DNA of 55,839 nucleotides from F2B08 sp046260445 (GTDB lineage: Bacteria; Actinomycetota; Actinomycetes; Actinomycetales; Dermatophilaceae), in NCBI GenBank assembly GCA_046260445.1, contig JBHEPF010000085.1, forward strand, positions 1 through 55,839, written 5' to 3'. Made by a program: the position numbers and the translations under genes. Below are positions 31,685 to 39,578 of this stretch, one piece after another (position 1 is the first letter of the stretch; each line of letters opens with the position of its first letter). The notes below the pieces were generated by a model that saw nothing but the letters and a program-made list of their open reading frames with translations, made no database searches and had not been told where the DNA came from.

Positions 31685-32129
31685 TCAAGGCGCCGCGCTG
31701 CCCGATGGCGCACTTCCAGCGCGACGGTCACATGCGTTCTCCACCCAGCCCGGGCGGGCGAACTACGAGCCCAACCCCTTCACCGGGGACAGCGCGGCCC
31801 CCGTGAGGATCGCGAGGCCGGCTTCACCGCATACCAGGAGACCGTCTCGGGGACGCGCTCGCCTTCGAGCTGGGCGAGTGCGTGATCCCCCAGATCCGCA
31901 CCCGGATGCTCGCCAACCTGCGCAACGTGGACGAGGACTTCGCGGCGGGGGTCGCGGACGCGCTGAGCATGCCGTTGCCGGCGGGTACTCACCGGAGGTG
32001 ACCGCCTTGTTCGAGGCCGCCGGTGTCACCCCCGACGACGCGTTCGTTGAGCTCACCCAGAAGGGTGCGGGAGCGTTCGCCAGGACTCTCGGTGTCCTGC
32101 GTTTCTGGGAGCGCGACCTCAGCGCCTGA
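31684..32129 (+). pseudogene. Decayed catalase gene fragment
   Basis: Pieces of a haem catalase in shifting frames: KAPRCPMAHFQRDGHMR (from 31687), GRANYEPNPFTGD (about 31750), REDREAGFTAYQETVSG (about 31802), then, after loss of the family's SFADHYSQARLFW-like segment, DALAFELGECVIPQIRTRML and ANLRNVDEDFAAGVADALSM (to about 31975) with a stop, and a last frame to 32127-32129 ending GVLRFWERDLSA. At least three frame changes and one internal deletion; the N-terminal half with the active-site His is missing. Not functional. Confidence 0.75.
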
Positions 32130-32203
32130 GCCCAGCGGACCCCTCGCGGCAGCCGCTCCGACCTAGCGTCGGGGTGGCTGTAGACGTCTCGTTCACCTGG
32201 GAA

Positions 32204-32235
32204 TACAATCAAGAGTTGAGTCGTTTACGCTCATG
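32204..32235 (+). promoter_or_regulatory. hsp20 promoter -10 and HAIR-like operator
   Basis: TACAAT at 32204-32209 is a good -10 box. Just downstream, GTTGAGT (32215-32221), 7 bases, GCTCATG (32229-32235) resembles the HspR inverted repeat CTTGAGT-N7-ACTCAAG with three changes. Its position over the start point is right for repression by HspR, relieved by heat. Confidence 0.65.
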
Positions 32236-32316
32236 TTTCGGACCGTCCCGACCGGGAGGTCGAGGCGGCCGATCACCCCCATCCGACAGACCTGATCGCA
32301 TCTTCAAGGAGGAGAC

Positions 32317-32769
32317 ATGGCCAGTACCTTCGACCCCTTCCGCGACTTGGACCGCTTCATGTCCGGCGCCCTCCGCACTCCGGCCGCGGCCGGTATGCCG
32401 ATGGACCTCTACCGTTCCGGTGAGGAGTTCGTCGCGCACATCGACCTCCCCGGGGTCGACCCGGGCTCGATCGACATCGACGTCGAGGACCGCACGATGA
32501 CGATCCGTGCCGAGCGGCGCACCGAGGCCGACGAGGACGCCCAGTGGCTCTCGCACGAGCGGCCGAGCGGCACCTTCGCCCGCCAGCTCACCCTCGGCTA
32601 TGGCGTCGCCCTCGACAAGATCGACGCCGACTACGCCGACGGTGTCCTCACCCTGCGCATCCCGGTGGCCGAGGAGGCCAAGCCACGCAAGATCTCGGTG
32701 AGCCACGGTTCCGACCGTCAGACCATCGAGAGCCACACGACCGAGAGCGGGTCCGACAGCGACAGCTGA
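32317..32769 (+). CDS. hsp20: Hsp20/alpha-crystallin small heat-shock protein
   Basis: A 150-aa ATP-independent holdase. The alpha-crystallin domain spans about residues 27-130: MDLYRSGEEFVAHIDLPGVD, VEDRTMTIRAERR, SHERPSGTFARQLTLGYGV and YADGVLTLRIPVAEEAKPRK with the conserved A-x-x-x-G-V-L strand. The C-terminal KISVSHG carries the I-x-V motif used in oligomer assembly, followed by a Ser/Asp/Glu tail. AAGGAGGAG precedes the ATG. Single gene with a HAIR-like operator upstream and a long hairpin downstream. Confidence 0.93.
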   Translation: MASTFDPFRDLDRFMSGALRTPAAAGMPMDLYRSGEEFVAHIDLPGVDPGSIDIDVEDRTMTIRAERRTEADEDAQWLSHERPSGTFARQLTLGYGVALDKIDADYADGVLTLRIPVAEEAKPRKISVSHGSDRQTIESHTTESGSDSDS

Positions 32770-32811
32770 TCACTCTCGCCGAGGCGGAGACAACTCGCGA
32801 TGGCTCGCTCC

Positions 32812-32869
32812 TGAGGCATGGGGACACGCTGATGGGTCATGGAATCCGTCAGCGTGTCCCCATGTCTCA
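32812..32869 (+). terminator. Long hairpin after hsp20
   Basis: Arms 32812-32832 and 32849-32869 are reverse complements over 21 bp with one mismatch (TGAGGCATGGGGACACGCTGA), with a 16-base loop. No T-tract, as with the asd/ppsA hairpin. Confidence 0.75.
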
Positions 32870-32965
32870 ACGGACTGCGTCATGCCTCAGGCGACCTGGC
32901 CCAAGGCAGGAGGCTGCCGGCTTCCGCAGCAGGAGGTGAAGGACGAGCGCGGATACCGTGGTGGC

Positions 32966-33451
32966 ATGGCAGTTACGGACGACGACCGGCGCTTCCTCGC
33001 TCGGGCAGTGGATTTGGCAGAGGAGGCACTCTCGGCTGGGGACGAGCCGTTCGGCTCGTTGCTCGTCTCGCCCGCGGGCGAGGTGCTCTTCGAGGACCAC
33101 AACCACGTCGCTGGTGGCGACCACACCCAGCACCCCGAGCTCGCGCTCGCGCGCTGGGCCGCCGCCCACCTCACTCCGCTGGTCCGTCGTCGCTGTGTGG
33201 TCTACACATCCGGCGAGCATTGCCCGATGTGTGCTGCAGCGCACGGCTGGGTCGGTCTGGGGCGCATCGTCTATGCGTCGTCGTCAGAGGAGCTCGCGCA
33301 GTGGAACGCGGAGCTAGGGTGGCCGTCCTCACCCGTCGCGACGCTCCCCATCCGAGCCGTCGTGCCCGAGGCCGAGGTGGACGGTCCCGATGCCCGGCTC
33401 TCCGATCGGGTAAGGGCACTCCACCGACGATTCGCGGACCGCCAGCCCTAG
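32966..33451 (+). CDS. Nucleoside/cytidine-type deaminase
   Basis: A 161-aa zinc deaminase. The zinc and proton-shuttle motif is TQHPELALARWA (His-x-Glu) and the second zinc site EHCPMCAAAHGWVGL (Pro-Cys-x-x-Cys). The start of the domain, LARAVDLAEEALSAGDEPFGSLLVS, is like that of guanine deaminase and TadA-related proteins. The block VYASSSEELAQWNAELGW is lineage-specific. The base or nucleoside substrate cannot be set from sequence; a stand-alone salvage role is likely. The ATG at 32966 is chosen from homology; an upstream frame runs through the hsp20 hairpin. Confidence 0.85.
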   Translation: MAVTDDDRRFLARAVDLAEEALSAGDEPFGSLLVSPAGEVLFEDHNHVAGGDHTQHPELALARWAAAHLTPLVRRRCVVYTSGEHCPMCAAAHGWVGLGRIVYASSSEELAQWNAELGWPSSPVATLPIRAVVPEAEVDGPDARLSDRVRALHRRFADRQP

Positions 33452-33505
33452 GTGCCCCCAGCATGGGGCGTATGGTCGAAGAGTCTCTTCCAGGAGGTGG
33501 ATGTG

Positions 33506-33736
33506 ATGAGCACAACCCTTGCGGGACCCGACGGTGTGTTCGAGCCCGATCCCGAGGACTGGCCCCAACCGGACCCCGGCGAACGCCGCGTCGAGGCCGT
33601 CGAGAACGAGGCGGACGACCTGTCCTCGACGCTCCCGGGTGACGAGACGTTGCCGCCCGAGGCCAACGAGGCAGACGTCATCGACCAGCGGACGGACAGC
33701 GGAATCGAGGACGAGGACGAGCGCGACGCCGAGTGA
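33506..33736 (+). CDS. Small acidic protein, 76 aa, unknown
   Basis: ATG 33506 has AGGAGGTGG seven bases upstream, one of the best ribosome sites here. The product is very acidic (many Glu and Asp, pI clearly low), Pro-rich near PDPEDWPQPDPGERR, with no hydrophobic segment, so it is probably disordered and cytosolic. The end is GIEDEDERDAE. I recognise no family. It lies after the deaminase gene in the same direction (54-base gap) and converges on galK. Confidence 0.65.
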   Translation: MSTTLAGPDGVFEPDPEDWPQPDPGERRVEAVENEADDLSSTLPGDETLPPEANEADVIDQRTDSGIEDEDERDAE

Positions 33737-33752
33737 GTCGAGCGCCGCTCGC

Positions 33753-34934
33753 TCAGCGGTCTCGGTGGGCCGCGTCCCCTGCGGTCACCGGGAAGGACAC
33801 CGGCGTGGTCCACGAGCGGAGCCCGAACTCCTGCGCGATGCGGGCACTCACCTCACCGACGGAGGGCGTGGGCACCAGGGCGATCGACGCTCCGCCGAAG
33901 CCGCCGCCGGTCATCCGGGCGCCCAGAGCGCCGGCGTTCCTGGCCGCTTCGACGGCCACATCGAGCTCGGGGCAGCTCACTTCATAGTCGTCGCGCAGCG
34001 ACCGGTGTGACTCGTCGAAGAGCGCACCGACGGTGTGGAAGTCGTCTGCGCGCAGCGCAGCGACCGTGGCCCGCACCCGCTCGATCTCCGTCACGACGTG
34101 CCGTGCCCGTCGGGCGAGCTCGGTATCGTCCAGCGCGCCGAGCGCGTCCGGGAGGTCTGCGACGAGGACGTCCCGCAACGAGGCGAGGCCGAGCACCTGC
34201 GCGGCACGCTCCGCGGCACGCCGCCTGGTCTCGTACTGACCATCGGCAAGGGTATGGGCTGCTCGTGTGTCCGTGACGAGAAGGGCGAGGTCGTGGCCGG
34301 CGAGGTCGAACGGGATGTGCTCGACCTCCCATGTGCGGCAGTCGAGGTAGAGCGCGTGCCCGGAGCGGGACAGGAGAGCCGCGGACTGGTCCATGCCGCC
34401 GGTGGCGGCCCCGGCCACGTCGTTCTCGGCACGGATGCAGGCGGTGATGAGGGCACGGCGGGACTCGTCACTCGCGAGCAGGTCGAGCCCGAAGAGATCG
34501 GAGGCCGCAGCGCCGACCGCGCACTCGAGGGCGGCCGAGCTCGAGAGCCCTGCACCCACGGGGACGGCGCTATCGAGCACGACGTCGAGTCCGCCGACCG
34601 CATGGCCGTCCTGACGCAGGGCCCACAGCACCCCCGCGACGTAGTCGAGCCAGCCCGACGGTGAGCCGGGGCCGACGTCGGCGAGAGCCACCTCGAGTGT
34701 CTCGTCGAGACTCTTGGAGTGGACGCGGACGATGTCGTCGTCGCGTCGGGCGCAGGCCGCCCAGGTGCGCTGGGGGAGGGCGATCGGCAGGACGAGGCCG
34801 TCGTTGTAGTCCGTGTGCTCCCCGATGAGGTTGACCCGGCCAGGGGCGGACCAGACCCCCTCGGGGGCGCGTGCGAACAGGTCGACGAACGCCTCGGCGG
34901 TGCGCGCAGCACCCTCGTCAGCGGCGTGCGACAT
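33753..34934 (-). CDS. galK: Galactokinase
   Basis: GHMP kinase phosphorylating galactose at C1, first step of the Leloir pathway. The signature PGRVNLIGEHTDYNDGLVLP (about residue 30), the phosphate loop PVGAGLSSSAALECAV (about 122), the catalytic Asp in GGMDQSAALL and the C-terminal MTGGGFGGASIAL are all present. 393 aa, full length, from ATG 34934 with GAGGAGG eight bases before. Divergent from the alpha-galactosidase across 128 bases, so both probably share control and together use melibiose- or raffinose-type sugars. Confidence 0.94.
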   Translation of the reverse strand: MSHAADEGAARTAEAFVDLFARAPEGVWSAPGRVNLIGEHTDYNDGLVLPIALPQRTWAACARRDDDIVRVHSKSLDETLEVALADVGPGSPSGWLDYVAGVLWALRQDGHAVGGLDVVLDSAVPVGAGLSSSAALECAVGAAASDLFGLDLLASDESRRALITACIRAENDVAGAATGGMDQSAALLSRSGHALYLDCRTWEVEHIPFDLAGHDLALLVTDTRAAHTLADGQYETRRRAAERAAQVLGLASLRDVLVADLPDALGALDDTELARRARHVVTEIERVRATVAALRADDFHTVGALFDESHRSLRDDYEVSCPELDVAVEAARNAGALGARMTGGGFGGASIALVPTPSVGEVSARIAQEFGLRSWTTPVSFPVTAGDAAHRDR

Positions 34935-35062
34935 CTGCAGAACCTCCTCGCGTGGTTTGTGGCGCGATCCTACGTCCAGGAGGACTCGAACCGGCACCCG
35001 TGAAACGAGGTGCATGGGATGCTGGCCGAGCGCAGGCCCACCGTTACGTCCCCGGAGAACAC

Positions 35063-37302
35063 ATGACCGCCACCTCCTTCGTCGTTGCACTCTCGAGCGG
35101 TGACGTCTCACTCGTCCTCGACCTCGGCGATGGCGGACTCCCTGTCGTCGTGCACTGGGGTGAGCGGCTCGACGGCCTCTCCGAGGCTGACCTGTCAGGC
35201 CTGGCTCTCACCGGGGTGGCACTGCCCGGCCTGAACGTTATCGACGCGCCACCGCGCCTGGCCGTGCTCCCCGAGCACGCTCGAGGATGGCTCGGCCGCC
35301 CTGGCCTGGCCGGCTCACGAGGGGGTCGCGCGTGGTCGACACAGTTCGTCGTCGACCGGGTCGTGCTCGACGAAGGGGCCTCGACGGCAACACCGTGTCA
35401 GGGCCTGGCCTCCTCACGGTGCATGCGGCGGACACCTTCGCCGGGCTCGCGCTGCTGGTCGAGATTGGTCTCGACGCTGCCGGGCTGGTCCGCGCCCGTG
35501 CCACCGTGACCAACCGCGAGAGCACCACCTATGAGGTCGACGGGCTGGCCCTCGCCCTGCCGCTGCCTAGCGGATACGACGAGATCCTCGACTTCACCGG
35601 GAGATGGGGCCGGGAGCGTTCACCGCAGCGGTCACACCTTGGCGTCGGCGCCCATGTCCGCGAGAACCGCAGGGGCCGGACCGGGGCGGACAGCGCATAC
35701 GTCCTCCATGCCGGGCTGCCTGGCTTCGGATTCGAAGGCGGTTCGGTCCGCGCGGTGCACACCGCCTGGAGCGGCAACCACCTGCACTACGCAGAGAGGC
35801 TCTTCACCGGTGAGAGCGTCATCGGCGGTGGTGAGCTTCTGCTGCCAGGGGAGATCCGGCTCGGCAAGGGGGAGTCCTACGCAAGTCCGTGGCTGTATTT
35901 CTCGACGGGCCCTGGGCTGGATCAGGTCGCTCGCCGGTATCACGCTTTCCTGCGCGCACGGCGCCGGCCGGTCTCCGCAGAGCGGCCGGTCACCCTCAAC
36001 GTGTGGGAGGCCGTGTACTTCGACCACTCCCTCGACCGACTCGTCGCGCTCGCCGAGCGAGCCGCCCGGGTCGGAGTGGAGCGGTATGTGCTCGACGACG
36101 GCTGGTTCGGCGCGCGGCGGAACGACCGGGCCGGCCTGGGGGACTGGGTGGTCTCGCCGGACGTCTGGCCGGACGGGCTGCACCCGATCATCGACCGGGT
36201 GCGCGACCTCGGGATGGAGTTCGGGCTGTGGTTCGAGCCGGAGATGGTCAACCTCGACTCCGAGGTGGCGCGTGCCCATCCCGACTGGGTGATGGCTGCA
36301 AGGGACGAGCTGCCCCTCCCCTCCCGGAACCAGCACGTCCTCGACCTCACCGTGTCTGCCGCCTACGAGCACGTCAAGGGACAGATCCTCGCGATCCTGC
36401 AGGAGTACGAGATCGCATACCTCAAGTGGGACCACAACCGTGATCTCATCGAGGCGGGCAGCCAGCCGGAGGGTGGGCGCCCGGCCGTGCACCGCCAGAC
36501 GCTGGCCCTCTATAGGCTCCTGGATGAGATCCGAGCGGTCCATCCGGACCTGGAGATCGAGTCGTGCTCCTCCGGGGGCGGTCGGGTCGACCTCGGCATC
36601 CTCGAGCGCACCGACCGGGTGTGGGTGAGCGACGTCATCGACCCGCTCGAGCGGCAGCACATGCTGCGCTGGAGCACCCAGCTCATCCCGTCGGAGTACA
36701 TGGGCTCGCACATCGCCTCCGAGCGCTCGCACTCGACAGGACGGATGCATACCCTGTCGTTCCGCGCCGGCACGGCCATCTTCGGTCACCTCGGGATCGA
36801 GTGGGACCTCACCGCCCTCGATGAGGCGACCCTCGACGAGATCGCCGCATGGGTCGGTTTCTACAAGGAGCACCGCTCCCTGCTGCTCGGTGGCGATGTG
36901 GTGAGAGTCGACACCGGGGACGACGACGTCTTCGTCCATGGTGTCGTTCAGCCGGACCGCTTGGAGGCGATCTTCGCCATGGCGACAGTGGGGGCGCCGC
37001 TGCACCTGCCCGGTCCCCGCATCCGCTTCCCGGGCCTGGACGCCGACCGGCGCTACCGCATACGTCCTGTCTTCGCGGGTACTCCGACGGGCGTGGTCGC
37101 ACCGTTCTGGTGGGGTGAGGACACCTGCGGTCCAGACCGCTCCGACGGCTCAGTGCGCCCGGTTCCGCCGCGTTCGGTGCTGCCGGGTGCGGAGTACGAG
37201 GGAGTCGTGATGTCGGGTTCGGCCCTGGGGAGGCTCGGTGTCACGCCCCCTTTGATGCAGCCGGACCAAGTCGTCCTCTTCCACATCCTCGTCGAGGAAT
37301 GA
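35063..37302 (+). pseudogene. GH36 alpha-galactosidase with a one-base frameshift
   Basis: The gene would encode about 746 aa. From ATG 35063 (GGAG upstream) the first 105 codons (MTATSFVVALSSGDVSLVLD onward) run in one frame to DRVVLDEG; from 35377 the rest runs in the -1 frame (DGNTVSGPGLLTVHAADTFA to FHILVEE). One extra G in the G4 run 35375-35378 would restore a single frame. Both catalytic Asp are present: YLKWDHNRD (nucleophile, about residue 455) and VWVSDVIDPLERQ (acid/base, about 522), as are YVLDDGWFGARRND and ESCSSGGGRVDLG. Apart from the shift it looks intact, so a sequencing error, a recent mutation or phase variation are all possible. Confidence 0.85.
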
Positions 37303-37338
37303 CGCGTTCACCGGACGAAGGCCGCGCGCCTCAGTGAC

Positions 37339-37494
37339 TCAGCGGCTGGTGCGCAGTGAGAACCAGCCCCACGCAGCGGTGGCCACGAAGGCGATGACGC
37401 CGATCACCAAGAGCCAGAAGAGGCCCTCCAGCACAGCACCGAGGACGGCGAAGACCACCCAGAGGATGAGGAGCAGAACGATGAGAGCCTTCAT
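37339..37494 (-). CDS. Small hydrophobic membrane protein, 51 aa
   Basis: The product starts MKALIVLLLILWVVFAVLGA and continues VLEGLFWLLVIGVIAFVATA before a short basic tail FSLRTSR, i.e. two closely spaced membrane helices with a Glu between them and the C-terminus inside. It resembles the short hydrophobic proteins common in actinobacteria, of unknown function. No strong Shine-Dalgarno is visible before ATG 37494. It converges on the alpha-galactosidase, 36 bases apart. Confidence 0.6.
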   Translation of the reverse strand: MKALIVLLLILWVVFAVLGAVLEGLFWLLVIGVIAFVATAAWGWFSLRTSR

Positions 37495-37766
37495 GACGTG
37501 ATCCTGACACGAGGGATCTCACCGTGACCGTTGCGGGCTCTGCCTATTCGACATCCCGAGGGCGTGCGCACTCAGGAGGTCGCGAGCCAGGCGGGCCGGC
37601 TTTTCCTCCTCGCAACCTTCCTCGTCGGAAGCCTCGCCGGGCCCTGGCCTGCCGCCCTCGACCTCGCACGCGTTCTGCTCGCCGAGCAGGTCAAGGTGAA
37701 GGGCCAGCGGACTCACCGGGCGCACGATAGACGGCTTCGGCGGGACAGCGCCGAGGCTCACGCCTG
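37495..37766. other. 272-base gap, no supported gene
   Basis: Open frames exist on both strands but none has a credible start, ribosome site or recognisable motif. I see no clear hairpin or repeat. Confidence 0.5.
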
Positions 37767-38756
37767 TCAGCGGAACGTTGATCTCAGTGACTCGATCGCG
37801 GTGTACCGCGGTGTCCACCCGAGCTCCGCCTTCGCCTTGGACGTGTCCATGATCGCCGGGTGGCTCATCGTCTCGACCCATTGTGCTGCTGAGGGCAGGT
37901 ACGGCAGCTTTGCGACGGCTCGCGCCGCAGCAGCAACGGGCTTGCCAGGGAGCGGAATGGCCCTCAGGCCGAGCGCCCGGGCCACGTCGAGGCCGGTGAC
38001 CACGTCGTCGGCGGCGATGTTGTAGGCCCCGGGCGCACCCGCGCCGAGGACACACAGACGGATCGCCTCGGCGACGTCGTCCTGGTGGATGAGCTGGAGA
38101 GGGAGGTCTGGCACGAGGGCTGGCAGGGCAGGCAGATGCCGCAGCGCTCCGGCCAGGCCATGCACCAAGGGCGCGAGGATCGCGGGGATGGTGACCTTGG
38201 CGCCGACCGCGTCGGGACCAAGGACGATCGGGGGTCGCAGCAGGTAGAGAGCGGTCTGCGGGTGCGTTGCGGACTCCTGCTGAAGCAGGTGCTCGAGCTC
38301 CGCCTTCTCTTGGGCGTAGAAGAGGCGGTCCGCAGGTTGGGTTGCCCAGTCCTCATTCATGCCGATGGGGTTGCCACGGTGAAATCCGTAAGCCGCGACC
38401 GACGACGCATACACGAATTTCCTGGCTCCCGCTTCGGCCGCCGCGCGGAAAGCGTTCAGGGTGCCCTCGATGTTGATCGCCCGCGTCGTGTCTCTGCCGC
38501 CGCCAAGGATCTGGAAGGCCAGGTGCACGACCACATCGGCTCCGTCGAACGAAGTCCGTAGTCCGTCGGCGTCGCGAACGTCACCGCGGCGGTACTCCAT
38601 CTTCGTCCACCCACGCTCCGCCGGATCGAACGGCCGCCGAGCGATGCCGATGACGCGATCGACCCGATCGTCTTCCTGGAGCAGGGGCATCAGGGCCAGT
38701 CCGAAGGTCCCGGTGGGTCCCGTCACCGCAACCGTGAGTCGAGCTGCATCCTCCAT
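37767..38756 (-). CDS. NAD-dependent epimerase/dehydratase family protein (extended SDR)
   Basis: A 329-aa Rossmann-fold protein. Nucleotide motif VAVTGPTGTFGLALMPLL (Gly-x-x-Gly-x-x-Gly, residue about 12), GDVRDADGL with the adenine-site Asp, VYASSVAAYG as the catalytic-Ser region, and YAQEKAE (Tyr-x-x-x-Lys, about 147). The C-terminal half has LLRPPIVLGP and YNIAADDVVTG, as in nucleotide-sugar epimerases and related reductases. The substrate is unknown. ATG 38756 is chosen where homology starts; the open frame runs much further upstream through the PPOX gene. Confidence 0.85.
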   Translation of the reverse strand: MEDAARLTVAVTGPTGTFGLALMPLLQEDDRVDRVIGIARRPFDPAERGWTKMEYRRGDVRDADGLRTSFDGADVVVHLAFQILGGGRDTTRAINIEGTLNAFRAAAEAGARKFVYASSVAAYGFHRGNPIGMNEDWATQPADRLFYAQEKAELEHLLQQESATHPQTALYLLRPPIVLGPDAVGAKVTIPAILAPLVHGLAGALRHLPALPALVPDLPLQLIHQDDVAEAIRLCVLGAGAPGAYNIAADDVVTGLDVARALGLRAIPLPGKPVAAAARAVAKLPYLPSAAQWVETMSHPAIMDTSKAKAELGWTPRYTAIESLRSTFR

Positions 38757-38868
38757 CGGCCTCACCCTAGTCCCGTAGCGACGGCGTTCACCCGGTTGTG
38801 CCAGCACTCGACGTGGACCGTCAGTTGCGAGAGTTGCCATGAGACGTGTGGGGCTATCCCGCCCACTG

Positions 38869-39348
38869 TCAGCCAGAAGCGGCGCCGGCCTCGGGTGCCA
38901 GCGGCTCGGGCTCGACGAGGACGAGGATGCCGGCACGCGGGGCACGTCGCAGTCCCACCCGCGAGCCGACCTTGTCGACGAGGTCGAAGAGTCGGGCGGG
39001 GAGGCCGTACTTCGCGACGACGGCCCGTCGTGCGAGCGCCACTCCCGAGGCATCCCGGACGACACGGGCGCTTCCGCGGTAGATCGGTGTGTCCTTCCTG
39101 ACCCGGCCCCGGACGTCGCACGCCCGCAGCTCGACGCGACGGGTGTGTGCGAGGCGTTTGGTCTTGCCGGTGTGATCGACCGTGATGGCGGCGAAGACCG
39201 TGGAGTCGTCGACGGACGGCGCGAACCAGACCGGCGTCGGCACTGCGACCCCGGTGCGCCTGAAGGTCGTGAGCTGGACGTACTGGGCAGAGGCGAGCGG
39301 GTGGTCGGCGGCACGCGCGAGCGGCTCACCGGCATACGGCTGGTTCAT
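38869..39348 (-). CDS. PPOX-class F420/flavin-dependent oxidoreductase
   Basis: A 159-aa split-barrel protein. The segments YVQLTTFRRTGVAVPTPVWF, VFAAITVDHTGKTKRLAHTR and RVELRACDVRGRVRKDTPIY are typical of the actinobacterial PPOX family that binds F420 or FMN. The C-terminal GLRRAPRAGILVLVEPEPLAP is also standard. It acts in the cytosol on an unknown substrate. It precedes the SDR gene on the same strand (112-base gap), so the two may be co-transcribed. Confidence 0.85.
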   Translation of the reverse strand: MNQPYAGEPLARAADHPLASAQYVQLTTFRRTGVAVPTPVWFAPSVDDSTVFAAITVDHTGKTKRLAHTRRVELRACDVRGRVRKDTPIYRGSARVVRDASGVALARRAVVAKYGLPARLFDLVDKVGSRVGLRRAPRAGILVLVEPEPLAPEAGAASG

Positions 39349-39578
39349 GTCGCCAGCGTAGGTGGGCGCACGACATCGCCCAACGCGCCCGGGTCAGACT
39401 CGGGGCTACTCGGGGCGCATCGAGGGAGGCGGAAGTCGCGGATCGATGCGATCTATCGGGTACTGAGCGAGCTCCGAGTGGGCGGTTACGTCATCGATGC
39501 CGTCGAGATGGTCGGCGGGGTCGACGGCGGATACGTCCTCCGGTGGTTCAACGTCGCAGGTATCGCCTCCGATGAAGG
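39349..39578. other. 230-base gap, open on both strands, no supported gene
   Basis: One plus frame (RIDAIYRVLSELRVGGYVID) and one minus frame (TFIGGDTCDVEPPEDVSAVD) are both free of stops and look codon-like, but neither has a start codon with a ribosome site. It may be the remnant of a gene. Confidence 0.4.

Noticed and set aside
37519..38055. Long frames on both strands after the 51-aa membrane gene
   Set aside because: They overlap the SDR gene end, have no ribosome site and no recognisable motif.
39421..39578. Stop-free frames on both strands before RNase J's stop
   Set aside because: Neither has a start codon with a ribosome site; I list the region as unassigned.
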